From Sambucus nigra (taxonomy: Eukaryota > Streptophyta > Magnoliopsida > Dipsacales > Adoxaceae): DNA of 64,000 nucleotides. Position numbers and translations under genes: made by a program. The stretch lies in the NCBI GenBank assembly GCA_949130495.1, contig OX422215.1, positions 528,347,755 to 528,411,754 of the forward strand, in the 5' to 3' direction. Positions 36,574 to 48,795 of the stretch are shown here, one piece after another. Under the pieces are notes generated by a model, which was not told the origin of the DNA, did no database searches, and was given only the letters and a program-made list of their open reading frames with translations. Each line of letters opens with the position of its first letter. Position 1 is the first letter of the stretch.

Positions 36574-39500
36574 TGTAATACCCCGTATTTCTGAATATTC
36601 TATTTAATTAAATTAGAGAATTAAATGAGAAAATACGGCTTAATTTAAATTACGTAAGAGGAGTAATTTAATGAGATTATTAATCGAAAGATAGATATCG
36701 ATTTATATTGTCTCATTATATTTACTTAGTGCGAGTGGTAAATAGTTACTTAACACATGTAGACCGTGTTGGGGTGAGAACGAGTAATATTTTTAAGTGA
36801 CTCAAATGATAATTTAGAGGTCACGGATGAGTCTGGAAGGGTCAAATTAGTCAAAATAGTATACCCAGGGGTACTAGTTGAGTCTCGGGGTAATTTTGGA
36901 CTAAACCGAGACTGTTCGGGGGCGTTTTGGTCTTTTAAAATAAGAGGGTATGAAGACCTACGAATTTGAGAGCCTGTTTATCAGCTGTATATAAGAGGGG
37001 TTAGGTTTAGAAAACCCATGTAAACACCAATACCATTAGAGAGAAGGAGAAAACCAATTCTAAAGCTTAAGAAGGGATTCCTAAAGAATTGGACTTGAAT
37101 CTTGCACCCAAATCATCCATGGAAGAAGGATGGAGGGAGAAGAACATCAACCCATCATCAACTCCACGAAATCAGATTTCCCTCTGTCAAGGCAAGTGTT
37201 TATTACAAATCAAATTCAAGTTATAATACCCATGTGTAGGAAGTTTTAAGAATTGGTTGATTCTATTGAAAAACTTTGAACTAAATGTATGAATTGATCA
37301 TATATTTGGGTAGGATTGCATGTAGAATGAATCCCTAAGTAAAGATGAAACAAAATTTGAATATATTTAATGATTAACATATAATCTTTATGAGTTCTTG
37401 GTTAAAGAACATGAATCTTGAATGACTTAGGGTTTAATTGAGGAACACAAGATGTCAATCTGCCAGAATTTTTGACACAACTTTAAACATCTGCCATTTG
37501 ATTTATACTTAGAATTAGAGTGTGAACCATACATTTCTGGAAAGGTATTTCTCTTAGATATCCAATAAACTTGGAATCAGGTCAATCGGAGTTCTGTAGA
37601 GGGAGTAATTAATATTTTACTACAGCGTGTTTGATCTGTCAACATAGTAATCTTCCAGAATTTTGACGTGACTTTAAACATGTGCGATTTGAATTTTGCT
37701 TCGAATTAGAGTGTGAACCATACATTACTGGAAAGGTATTTCTCTTATCTATCCAATGAACTTGGAATTAGGTCAATCGGAGTTCTGTAAAGGGAGAAAT
37801 CGAAATTTTACTAGAGGGTGTTTAATCTGCCAGAAAAATTTATGATTCGTTTCGGCTGCGAGAAAATATGAGATCTTTCTTTTTAAGACTCAAATGCCTA
37901 AAATTTTATCGGGGAAGTGTTTGGGATCTTGATGAAATATATTTATAGAATAATTATATGGAAGTAGGTCTATGATTGAGTGTTGGACCTTAATTTTGTG
38001 AGAGAATTAAAGTGGAGATTCATAGGCTTGATTGTGACGTATTCTAATTCGAGATGATAAGAATATGATTTCGAAAAAAGTGTGAGCGAGCTTAAATTTA
38101 TTGAGTCAGTAGGTTAACAAGGGTAACTACTGAATTGATATAACAAGGGGTAACTAGGACCCTTAGAGTTGTGTGAATACTCAAATAAATATGAAAGTGA
38201 AATAAATTTGTAAAGCAAACAATTATTGTTAATATAAGAGAATACTATATTACATGCAAGTATGATTGATAGGTCGGGTGTGTACTTACTGAATTATATG
38301 ATATTTTAGGTCGAGAGAAGTATACCTAAATTAACTATGTTAGGGTCGATGAGATATTCTGAACTAACATAGGGTTATTATATAATTGGGGTCGATGTAT
38401 CATTCCGAACCAATTCTTACTTGGGGTCGATGTATCATTCCGAACCAAGAGTCCTTTATGTGTGTAAAAATGACAAAATAGTAATGACTGCTATTTAATA
38501 TATATTGTGTGTGAAATATATACTTAATGATATTCTACTTCTGTGTATTAGTAGATTGAGATATACCTAAATTAACTATGTTAGGGTCGATGAGACATTC
38601 CGAACTAACATAGGGTTATTATAGGTTTGGGGTCGATGTAAAATGCTGAACCAAACCTTTGAACTGGTGGCGTGATGAAAGAGTCCGAGCCAGAATTTGT
38701 AAATATAAATAATTGGGGTCGATGTATCATTCCGAACTAATTTTCACTTGGGGTCGATGAATCATTCCGAACCAAGAGTCCTTTACATGTGTAGAAAGGA
38801 CAAATAGAAATGACTAATATTTAGTATATATTGTGTGTGAAATATATACACTTAATGATATTCTACCGTTGTGAAAAAGTAGATGAATATAATGTGTTTA
38901 ATGTTACATATCTAATTAGTAACTTAAGTAGTGAAACTTAATTACATAATTGGAAAGATAACAATTGTAAGAATTGTAGAAATTTAGTAGTGAAACTAAA
39001 TAGCCTTGAAGTATAATATAGATGAAATGTTATTTGAGTATTAATTAACCTTCGCGAGATGTTAATGAAATGAATGTACTGTGTGGGCAATGTGAGAACT
39101 TAAGTATGGATAAGTTCAGATGATTACTTAATCCTAGTTAGCTTGGGAGATATGGCTAGGTAAGCTAAGTGTAGAACGTTAGGTGTGCACAAAAGCTGAG
39201 GGGTGAGTAAACTCAAGAGAGTGTACGAGAACCTAACATGTGTAATCAATAACCGCATTTTATATTGTGATAAACGCTTGTTAAATATTTTCAAAATGTT
39301 TTGAGTACTAACTCTTGCTATAAAAATATTTTCAAAACGTTTTAGGTGTCCAACCACAGGGACGCCATGGATGATGATTCTATTCCAGGGACTCGAAGCT
39401 GTAGCACAGTGGATGCTTACAGGATTTTGATTAGACGATATCTCTCATTCAGATCTAGTGCAGGATCTCACACTATTCTTTGTATAGACTTGTGGTCCGG

Positions 39501-39830
39501 TATCAGTCTCAGATGTTAGTTTCAGATTAGTAGTTGTTCTATTGTTGTTTGGTATTTTTAGCCGATGGTTTATTCGGTAATACTCTTGTGTTGTTGTACT
39601 TATACTTTGTTGGTTTGGGTTTTATCATGGTATTTGTTTTTACTATTTTTTCGCATGGTTGATTTATTTGTTTTAATAAAGATAAAATTTGGCACCGTTC
39701 TAATTTTACTTAGGGGATTAGTAAAAAAAAAAAGTTTTCGACAGTGATGCTAAGAATGAACCATTTGAGAAACCTGTTTTAATTTAATAAAGGCCTGATC
39801 ACCCGATGTTTAATTAGGCGGGGTGTCACA
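36574..39830 (+). repeat. 3' LTR of LARD-like element
   Basis: 3257 bp, near-identical to 29641-32896, with the TATA at 36988, the direct duplication near 37464-37834 and the stem-loop array at 38335-38776. Followed by GCACG. Confidence 0.93.
38335..38776 (+). repeat. Stem-loop module array, 3' LTR copy
   Basis: Same eight modules as at 31402-31843, with a few substitutions outside the stems (for example CCGAAC to CTGAAC in the first core). Confidence 0.8.
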
Positions 39831-39835
39831 GCACG

Positions 39836-40312
39836 TATGTGATAAGGGTGATAAGGAGTCAAACATGTATAAAATAGTCATCGATAATCAACATAATGAT
39901 ATCCATACATTATTAAGCACTCTAACGAAACAAGGTCATATCTCAAAGTACTATGAAAAAGTCACGTGAATGGATGGAATGTAGGTGTGATCTAAATATC
40001 TTAAATACTCATCCATATACGGTGAAAAATGAAAATACACAAATCTTTTTTTATTTTTAAAAAAATTTATTAAGATAAAATATTTTTCCATTTTTCAAAA
40101 TTTTTCTTCAAGACTGAAAATCTTATTGAATTTTTCAAAATTTTTCAAACAAACGAAACTCTTTTTGGAATTTTTTGAAATATATCAAAACGTAAAACAT
40201 ATTAATACAATGATAACACAATATAGAAATAGAGATATAAGATATGAACATGATAGATATCATATACTAGATAGAATACCCGAACTCAATCAATGGTGCA
40301 AATACCGAAAGA
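39836..40312 (-). other. 3' untranslated region of minus-strand copia, part 3
   Basis: AT-rich sequence with T and A runs between the LARD insertion and the end of copia pol. An open frame on the + strand at 40126-40320 is an AT-rich artefact. With the other two pieces, the copia 3' region totals about 1.6 kb, close to the 1.74 kb in the gag-only relative. Confidence 0.6.
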
Positions 40313-43300
40313 CTACCTAAGATCCTTGAATCTAAGTGCATCCAAAGATTTCATGAAAATATCGACCGATTGGCATTCGGTGGTCACAAATCTCAAGGAC
40401 ACGACCTTCTCCTCAATTCGATTAGTTATAAAATGCTAACGAATCCTAATGTGATTTGTGCACAAATGTTGGAACGAATTATGGAATATATGGATCGCAC
40501 TCGTATTATCATAAGAACTAGTCATTGTGCCTTGTGAAATCCCATAATCTTCCAACATTTGCTTCATCTATAAGTGTTGTGTGTAATAAATCTCGATGAC
40601 AATATACCCTACCTTCGTCGTGGACAAAGATATAGACTTTACTTCTTTTTCAACCATGAGATAAGAGAACTCCCAAATTAAAAACACCCATCGAGGTGCT
40701 CCTACAACCATAAACATCCCCTACCCAATCGACATCCGAATAGGCGGACAAACGGTCATCGGTATCAAAGGAATACCAAATACGATAGGAAAGAGTGACA
40801 CTCACGTATTTGATGATACTTTTAAGTACAAGTAAATGAGACTCTTTCAGGGATGCCTGGTATTGCGCACAAACTCTAACACTACATATAATATCGAGAC
40901 GATTAGAAGTCAAGTAGAGAAGACTACCTATCATGCTGCGATAAAGGGTTTGCTCTACATCCTTACCTAAGGTGTCTTTTTAAAGCTTATTCGATGTACT
41001 CATAGGCGTGTGTGAGTGCTTAGTGGAGTCTAAGCCAAACTTCTGCACTAGGTCCTAACATATTTGGATTGATATATGAATATCCTATCCTCTAACTGAC
41101 GAAATTGGAGACCTAAAAAGAATGTAAGCTCACCAACCATAATCATCTCGAACTCGCTCTTAATTTCCTCCTCAAAAGTGTGAGCATGGCAGGAGAAAAT
41201 GGATCAAAATACTATATCTTCCACATAGAATTGGGCAACTAAAATATCACCACTCTCTCTCCTCACAAACAACATCTTATCCACTCCCCCTCTCTTGAAG
41301 CCAAGATCTAAGATATAGGAAGTGTGCCTCTCGTACCAAGTACGGGGTGCTTGATTTAAACCATATAAGGCCTTCTTAAGATAATAAATGCATACCGGGT
41401 GCTTAGGGTCTTCAAACCCTTTAGTTGTTTCACATAAACTTCCTCTTATATAATTCTATTCAGAAAGGCACTCTTGACATCCATCTGATATAACTTGAAG
41501 CGTAGATGACATGCTATGGCGAGTAGTAAGCGGACATACTCAATCCTAACAATCGGATCGAATGTCTTATCAAAGTCTACACCATCAATCTATGTGTAGA
41601 CTTGAGTGACTAACCTAGCCTTATTGCGAACTATGGTACCATTCTCATCCATATTATTCTTGTAAATCCACTCGGTACCTATCACATTAGTCTCTCTAGG
41701 TCGGGGAACAAACTCCCATACATCATTCTTGTGAAACTGAAACAACTTATCTTGCATAAGGATATCTAATGCTCCTCCTTGAGTTCTTCTTTCACATTCT
41801 TGGGCTCGACTAAGGAGGTATAGAAGAGGTAGCTAAGCATGTTCTCAAGTTGAGCACAAGTCTTGACACATAGTGTGGGATCACCAAGTATAACGGTAGG
41901 ATCATGACTCTTTCGAACACAAGAGGGGGGATCCTCTGAATCAGAAGTAGGGTCCATCGAGGTAGTATGAGGAAGGATGGGATCATCACCAAGGGGTGCA
42001 TCTTCCTCACACTGAGGGCTTGGAGAAATAAAAACTGATAGCTGGTCATCTCTAATCATGACGTTTATCAACTCCACGACCTTAGGCCTCGCAAGGTTAA
42101 ACACCCTATAGGTTATTCATTGATGGAGTGGGCATCAATGAATAACCTAAAAATATCCTCTTGATGCTTTAAAAGTTGAAATTTCTTTAGTTCTCTCTAT
42201 CTCTCAAGATATAGCAAGTTCTCCCAAAGACATGAAAATATGATAGTTTGGGATTCTTCCATGTCCACAACAAATATAGTGTGTGTATCGTTTGTGGATG
42301 AAGATATACCCTATTCACCATATGGAATGCGGTACTCTCCACCTCTACCAAAAAATGTCTAGGTACGTTTCTCCTAAGAAGCGTGGATCTACCCATCTCT
42401 TGTATCGTCCAGTTCTTCCTCTCAAAAATCCCATTTTGTCGAGGAGTACGAACGACTGAAAACTCATGTTTGATGCCCACTCCATCAAAATAGCTATCCA
42501 CTTTAACTTTTTTAAATTTAGTGTTGTTGTCAATGCACACACTATTAATAGTGAGACGATGTTGGTTTTGTAGGGCACGACACTTGGTTGTTAGGAATTC
42601 AATCGCATCGGACATTTCTTTAAAAAATCCCATAATAAAGTATCTATAATAATCATTGACCATCGTGAGAATGTATCTCTTACCACCTAAGATCTTCGAG
42701 TGAGTAGGAATCATAAGATCCCTGTGAATCAACTAAAAAATAAGGGTAGTGGTAATGGTTTTCATCTTTCGATGGGGACTTCAAATTTTTTTTCCTTATT
42801 GTCAAGGTCTAAAAATCGAGGAAGTTATTTTCTGAAGTGTTGGTAAGTCACGAACTAGGTTATTTTTCACTAATATCTCAAGATCTCTAAAGTTCACATG
42901 ACCTAGTTGTTGATGCCAAAGGTCCATAGATGAGATCGTGGCACTGTTGCATACAAAGGAGGACTTGGGAACAATACCGTAGCAATTATCTTTGGTCCCC
43001 ACTCCTTGTAGTAAAAGTTCACCGGATTGATCATAAACGTTACATTTGGACTGGTCAAACTTTACCGTGAAGTTTACGTCGCAAAGTTGGTTTATGCTAA
43101 TTAAGTTATCTTTCAACCCTTTCACGTACAACACATTGCTTAGTTTAGGAAATTCGGGTATCTTAACATATCCATGGCCTAAAATACTAGATCTACTCCC
43201 ATCTCTAAAAGTGACTTTCCCTTCCTTGCGATTGTCAAGGTAGGTAAAAAATGATATGCCACTAATCATGTGCCTAGAGCACCCACTGTAAAAATACCAT

Positions 43301-43338
43301 TGGGACGTATTTTGAACCCTGATAGCAACGTGAATAAT
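40313..43338 (-). pseudogene. pol: Copia pol: integrase, reverse transcriptase and RNase H, decayed
   Basis: Read leftward. At 43269-42802 is a GAG-pre-integrase domain (MDLWHQQLGHVNFRDL). At 42732-42187 is the integrase core with CIDNNTKF (second Asp) and PRQNGIFERKN (catalytic Glu). The first motif reads VNDYYRY, so one of its two usual Asp is lost. A Pro/Ser-rich linker is at 42104-41766. RT from about 41765 has EWIYKNNMDENG and QMDVKSAFLN. The RT/RNase H end at 40934-40650 has MIGSLLYLTSNRLDI and DVDWVGD. A typical C-terminal tail ends near 40313. Stops and frameshifts occur between all blocks. The N-terminal part continues at 55448 beyond the Tat insertion. Confidence 0.88.
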
Positions 43339-43343
43339 AAGGG
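43339..43343. repeat. Target-site duplication of Tat element, left copy
   Basis: AAGGG before the left LTR, repeated at 55443-55447 after the right LTR. Confidence 0.92.
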
Positions 43344-43929
43344 TGTTGATGTAAAAAACTAGATTGCTCTAATTATTCAATCACAGATAAATAAATAAGA
43401 CAAAGATTTTTAAAGTGGTTCGGCTAGGAATAAAGCCTACGTCCACTGTTATGTTATTGCTGAGTGTTTGCAGAATTCTTGATTACAAGTTCTCTCAAGA
43501 AATTCCGGTCCCTTTGAATGGGTTTGATACAAGGTATTTATAGCCTTGAGGCTGTACATGAAAGGTTCAATACATTAAATGATATACATATGAAAGGGTA
43601 ATACATTTAATGCAGCGTGTGCGTCAAGAATGTAAGCATTCAATGAATATCTGAACTGTTGATTATCTGGCAATTAATGGTACTACCGAGGTGCAGCTCG
43701 GACCGCCATAGCTGCTAGCTGATCAGGAGTTCCTCGGAGAACTAGAGTACCTCGGTGCGCTAGAGTACCTCAGTGCGCTGGAGTTCCTCGGTGTGCTATA
43801 GTTCCTCGTTGTTCGGAAAGAAGCATGGTTGGTCGGGAAATGAACTTCCTCGTTGCAATCGTGCCACGTAGATTGACACGTGTCTTCGTATTATTCGTCC
43901 ACATCAGCATATTAATTTTGGTATCAATA
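43344..43929 (-). repeat. 3' LTR of Tat element (left)
   Basis: TGTTGATGTAAAA...GGTATCAATA; the last base pair is mutated relative to ...ATCAACA of the other LTR. The ends are inverted repeats (TGTTGAT/ATCAACA). Five 18-bp tandem units of the type AGAGTACCTCGGTGCGCT lie at 43726-43815. Confidence 0.93.
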
Positions 43930-43943
43930 GAAGCCCCCAATGT
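43930..43943 (-). other. Polypurine tract of Tat element
   Basis: The complement reads CATTGGGGGCTTC directly before the 3' LTR. The G run with a trailing GCTTC is common in Tat elements. Confidence 0.75.
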
Positions 43944-44183
43944 TTCATATTTCAAACTTTGAGGAGTATGGAACATTCTTTCTCGGTATATGGCAATATT
44001 AAATGACTTTCCTGGGTTTCGGGAACATTGTGTTCAAATTTCCTTCTCATTTCGCGGCTTCCCCTTTTCTTTTGAATTTTTTATAAGCGCTTCGGTCTTC
44101 GTGAAATTTTTGTCCTTTTAGCCGCCGGAAGTTCAGTAGTTTCTTTTTGGTAATCATTTCTTTCGCTGCTTCCCAATGCAAAG

Positions 44184-44191
44184 TATTTAAA
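44184..44191 (+). promoter_or_regulatory. TATA-like box of antisense gene
   Basis: TATTTAAA about 165 bp upstream of the ATG at 44353, followed by a pyrimidine-rich leader. CCAAT lies just before it at 44173-44177 and another candidate, TATAAG, is at 44083. Which is used is unknown. Confidence 0.4.
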
Positions 44192-44352
44192 CTTCTTAGG
44201 TAACCATACCGTCTTCTACGTTTTCCAATTTTCTGCCTTCAAGCTTTCTATTCTCTCCTTCTCTCTTGTGCGTTCATCTTTTCCTTCGTTAGTTGTCAGC
44301 AGACCTCCTTTCTTCCTGTAAGATCTTTTTCCTTTCTTCTCTTTTATTCAGT

Positions 44353-47300
44353 ATGGTTTATATTGTGGAGTCTGTTGAGAAATTTCGTTCTGATTTTTCC
44401 ATTCCTTCATGGGTAACTCTAGAGGTTCTTTCTGAGCCTTTAGATTACTTCCGATTGCCTGAGGGACATTGGTTCCCCAGTCTTTTTATTGCTGAATGTG
44501 GTTTTTCTTTTCCCCCAAATCCATTGTGTCTTGAGTTTTGTCAATATTTTGACCTTGTCCCTGCGAAAATAGCCCCCAATTCCTGGAGAATAATTAATGG
44601 GGTACACAAATTAAATCTAACTCATGGGACTCGTATTGGGATCCCTGAGATTATGTAGTGCTATAAGTGGGCCACTCTAGATAATATTTATTATTTAAAA
44701 ACTAGGTTTCTGAATAGGGCTCTTGTAGTTAACCTCCCTGACTCAGATAGAGATTATTTTGAACATGGGTTGGTTATAAAAAATTGGCAATATGCCCCTT
44801 TAGCTGGAAATGAAGTATACAACGGTCCCAGATATCCCCCATATAGCAATGGGATAGGTTTATTTTTCATTTTATTTTACTTATGAAATTATGCTTTCAT
44901 CATGTTTGACAAAATGTATGACTGATATCTCAATATGTATTTATTTGCAGTTGATAGTAAAAGAAGAACTCCAAAAGAATCAGAGGTCAATATCAAGCAT
45001 CTGAAACTTATCTGGGGTTTGCACAAGAATATTGCAGACGAGCACATCAGGTCTGCCTCATATCTGTTACAGTATAAGAGTTACACAACCTCTTATACTG
45101 CTCGCCCTGTTGAACCAGCTTCAACTCCGGAAGGTTCATCTTCAGATTCCCATCTTCCTTTAAGTCAAAAGATGGGTAAGAAAAGAGCTCCTCCCGCTCT
45201 CTTTGATGATGTTACTTCTGTGGCTGGGGCCAAGAAAAATAAAACTGATGTCCCAGAGGGGACTAAAAAGGTGGATGTTGGGTCTTCTAAAGCTGCCGAG
45301 AAGCCCCCAGTGGTTCCGAGCAAGAAAACTGCTCCTGTAGATGTAATTACAATTTCCCCGACCAAGGCCTCTTTGATTGAAGGCTCTGATCGCCCGTTGA
45401 AGATATTGAGGAAATCATCCTCAGTTACTCCGGCTGAAACTGCCTCCTCCTTACCTGCTGGTGGTACTGATGTTCCAAACATCACTCTTCCAAGTTCTGC
45501 AATGAGCTCGGTCGTACCCGAGGTCCATGGTATTGATGAGAGAATTCCTAGGGACATGCTGACATCCTTAGTTGCTCGTCACCTTGCTTCAGTAAATTTC
45601 TTATACTTCTGATTTTTCTTTCTTTCTCTGAAAGCTTGCATTTTGTGTTGACTTTGCTATTTTTCTTATCTTTCAGTTGGTGAATTGTTTTAATAATATT
45701 GTGAAGAAGGATGAAGCTATCAAAGCTTTAAGCTCCTCGTCAGGCGTAGAGGATGCTCTGTTGGGTTTGACCCAGTCTTTAAAGGAATCTCGTCAACAGT
45801 ATGTTGGCGAAAAAACTGTTTGGGAGAAGAAATTAGCTGTGGCTGAAGCTGAGAAGATGAAAATGGCTGAAACCTCCAAGAATTTGGAGGAGAAAGTAAA
45901 GGGTTTAGAGATTAAACATCAGGAATATGATGGGCAGTTGAAAAAGGCGGATGAAGAGTTATCTACCCTGCGAGATATCAAGGTCAAAAAAGAGGAATTG
46001 GAGGTGGAGCTCTCTTCGAAGAAGTTGAGGAGAAAGGTCGCAATCAAGAAACATTTCAGTGCTGGTTGGGAGAAAGGATGGGAGAGAGGGATAGCTGCAA
46101 TGACATCCCAACTCCAATATGGGAAGTTGAAATACTTCCACGATGGCTGGGTAGCTGCTCTGCAAGAGCTAAAGGTCCAAGACGATTCTGAGCTATTCCA
46201 ACAACATCTCCCTGGTCCTCCTCCACCAATTGTGGAAGAAGAAGAAGATGAGCCTGCCTCGGATGAGTCTTCTATGGCTATGGGTGACCCAATCTCTGCT
46301 TCTCAACCCTCTGTAGTCGATGATGTTTCCTCTATGCCTCCTCCTGTCGAGGAGATTCCTGCTGACCAACCCGTTGACACCACCGAGCAACCGAGCTCCT
46401 CGTCCCAGCCTCCCGAGAAAGCCTTGGGGGACAAGGAAAAGGTGTGAAGTTGTTCGGTTTGTAATCGAACAATGTAACCTTTTGATGATCTAATAAAATA
46501 CATCTTTACTCATCTCTGTTGTTGATGATTTATATTTGTTGATTGTTGTCTTTTTCTCGTCCTTAGTTTGTTGCTAGAATGGAATTGATCTCTTCACATG
46601 ATACCGAGCTGATGCAGCAATGTCATCAATACTATAAGGTTGGTCATACATTCCTTAGTACATCAAAAATTGCTGATATTCTTGGCCATGGTGCCTCAGA
46701 GCAGGCAATTGAAGCTTATCAGTACTTGAAGGCTTTACTCGACCGAGCAGTGGCCAACAATGTCGCTTACTATGACTTGATTGAAGAGCTTCATGGTTCC
46801 ATAGAGGATCTTCAAAATCAACATAACGAATCAATGGCTTCATTGCATAAGGATTATGAAAATAGATACCAGCAGCTCTCTTCAGAAACAGGCCATAAGA
46901 AGATCATTGCTGGGTACGACATTAGGGAGAGAACCTTAAAAGGTGAAGTTGAAGCTTGTAGGCAGATTGCTGAGATCCTGGAACAAGAAAATAATAATCT
47001 GCAGAAAAAGTTGGCTCAATATGAATCTGCTGCCTCATCTTCCACTGCATTAGTACCAGTTACTGATGAAGGTTTCTCGTTCTTAGAAGTTAAAAATGCC
47101 AAGTTAAGGCAAGAACTGGATGACTTAAGAAGATCTGCTATTTCTGGAACTGCTCGGGGACGAGGAAGAGGTTTTCGGGGGCGAGGAAGAACTGTCGAGG
47201 AGCAAAGTTCTCCAGTTGCTTCTCGGAGCCGATCAAGAGTTCTCAGTCGCAATGTTGAAGAGGCTCGTACCCAATCTACTTTGGAAACTCAAGCATTCCA

Positions 47301-47898
47301 GTTAAACGTCAAAGATCGGGCCCTATCAGAAATGTCCAAGAAGAATCTATCCTTGGAAGATCAACTTACAGCGATGAAATCTGCTCTGCATAATAAGGAT
47401 CTTTTTGCCAAAAGCCTTCATGAACAATTGGATAGATTAACCTTCCAATTCCATAAACAGCCAAGGGAATTCTGGATGGTAGGATACAATGAAGCCCTTG
47501 TTCACCTGGATGCTCGTATTGAACATGCCAACAATGAGGGTTACAAGCAAGGATGGTTGAACGCACTGGGTGTGTTAAAATTGGAGCAAGGGCATTATTT
47601 ATGGGATTATCATGCTCCATCATTATTAGACTTGCCTGTACCACCTTTCAAATTGGACATGGCATGGATCCCAGCTCGTTCCATTCCTCGTAGCTTGATT
47701 TCAAAGTACCTTGGTGATTATAGCCTTCATTCTCAGGTTGAATTGTCTCGTCCTGAGCATCTCTTGGATACACCTTCTGTGATGAATGTTAGAATGCTCA
47801 GGGATGTTAATTTCATTAATTCTCCTCTTTGCCTAGAGGATCCTCCTGCTGGCGAGGAGCCTGTTTCAAAAAATAAAGGAAAGAAACCAATAGAATAG
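44353..47898 (+). CDS. Antisense (aORF) gene of Tat element, four exons, one stop codon
   Basis: Proposed exons: 44353-44857, 44951-45591, 45677-46441 and 46567-47898. Donors are GATAG/GTTTAT, TTCA/GTAAAT and AAAAG/GTGTGA; acceptors are TTTGCAG, CTTTCAG and CCTTAG. Joined, the frame stays open for about 1080 codons apart from a TAG at 44656-44658. Exon 1 has the pattern of the putative gypsy-type transposon domain (PF04195 type: PLCLEFCQYFDLVPAKIAPNSW). Exon 2 is Ser/Pro/Lys-rich. Exons 3 and 4 are charged and coiled-coil-like, each with a GW...AL..LK(V/L) motif. Exon 4 has an RG-rich box (GRGRGFRGRGR). Function is unknown; such antisense proteins are known from Tat elements. Exon 4 could instead be a separate gene with ATG at 46579, since intron 3 contains AATAAA. 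Confidence 0.7.
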
Positions 47899-48395
47899 GT
47901 TTTCAATGTAACAGTTAGTACATTTATGTAACTTGTAATTTATTCTAGAATTTTTAATGAAAAGACTTTCATTTTCTGTTTGCCAATTTTTCTATTGTCT
48001 TGTGTTTATCAAACACCTTTATATTTGTGCATATGTATCTATGTATTTGTTAAAAGATAACAATATCGCCCTGTTCATCAACCAACTTAAAAATTTACAA
48101 GTATCAAGGTTGATCAATCATTTAATAATAATAAAGTAATGAATATAAATTATTCAAACTGTTTCCAACCAACCAAGGTGGATAAATAATGTTTGTCGAC
48201 CAACTACAATCGATGGGTTTTTATCCCCGACCAATTATACTTGGTGTATTTTTGAATATTTTGTTCTTCAAAGAACTTTTTGTAATAATATTACCTCCCG
48301 ACCAATCATAAGTTGTAATATGAGAGTATATTTTTATCTTACCAACCGTAATTGATCATGCTGGTGTACACCTTTTAACCAAAGGAATATTTTTT
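47899..48395. other. Intergenic sequence between antisense gene and tandem repeat
   Basis: AT-rich, with repeated short motifs such as CGACCAA(C/T) near 48198-48320. No gene seen. It probably holds the 3' ends of the + strand transcript. Confidence 0.5.
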
Positions 48396-48795
48396 GGCTC
48401 CTTAGAGCTTTTGGCTACTTATAGCACTTTTTGGCTCCTTAGAGCACTTTTTGGCTCCTTAGAGATGTCCTCCTAACCAAAGGAGGTTGGCTCCTTAGAG
48501 CACTTTTGGCTACTTATAGCACTTTTTGGCTCCTTAGAGCACTTTTTGGCTCCTTAGAGCTGTCCTCCTAACCAAAGGAGGTTGGCTCCTTAGAGCACTT
48601 TTGGCTACTTATAGCACTTTTTTTGGCTCCTTAGAGCACTTTTTGGCTCCTTAGAGCTGTCCTCCTAACCAAAGGAGGTTGGCTCCTTAGAGCACTTTTG
48701 GCTACTTATAGCACTTTTTGGCTCCTTAGAGCACTTTTTGGCTCCTTAGAGCTGTCCTCCTAACCAAAGGAGGTTGGCTCCTTAGAGCACTTTTT
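48396..48795. repeat. Tandem repeat, about 95 bp x 4, in Tat 3' region
   Basis: Units are built from 20-bp sub-repeats GGCTCCTTAGAGCACTTTTT and GGCTACTTATAGCACTTTTT. Each ends with a hairpin (CCTCCT AACCAA AGGAGG). Hairpins start at about 48470, 48564, 48661 and 48756, giving spacings of 94, 97 and 95 bp. A degenerate fifth (AACCAAAGG) is at 48378. It lies between the convergent antisense gene and pol. Confidence 0.92.

Larger units (their letters stand above)
29641..39830 (+). mobile_element. Complete non-coding Ty3-like element with 3.26-kb LTRs (LARD-like)
   Basis: 10,190 bp flanked by perfect GCACG duplications (29636-29640 and 39831-39835). LTRs 29641-32896 and 36574-39830 are almost identical over 3.26 kb. 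The differences I compared are mostly C/T and G/A. Primer-binding site and polypurine tract are intact. The 3.68-kb internal region has only short open frames and no recognisable gag or pol. The ending GAGGACGAAATTCCTTTGTAAGGGGGGAA before the 3' LTR is typical of Tekay/Del chromoviruses, which probably supply the proteins. Long LTRs around a non-coding core define a LARD (large retrotransposon derivative). It carries arrays of stem-loop modules described separately. Confidence 0.92.

Noticed and set aside
45165..47644. Minus-strand open frames opposite the antisense gene (for example 45165-45557, 47366-47644)
   Set aside because: Mirror frames of the spliced + strand gene; no pol or gag similarity.
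48396..48795. Tandem array as CRISPR
   Set aside because: No unique spacers between repeats; units are contiguous with internal sub-repeats, and the context is a plant retrotransposon.
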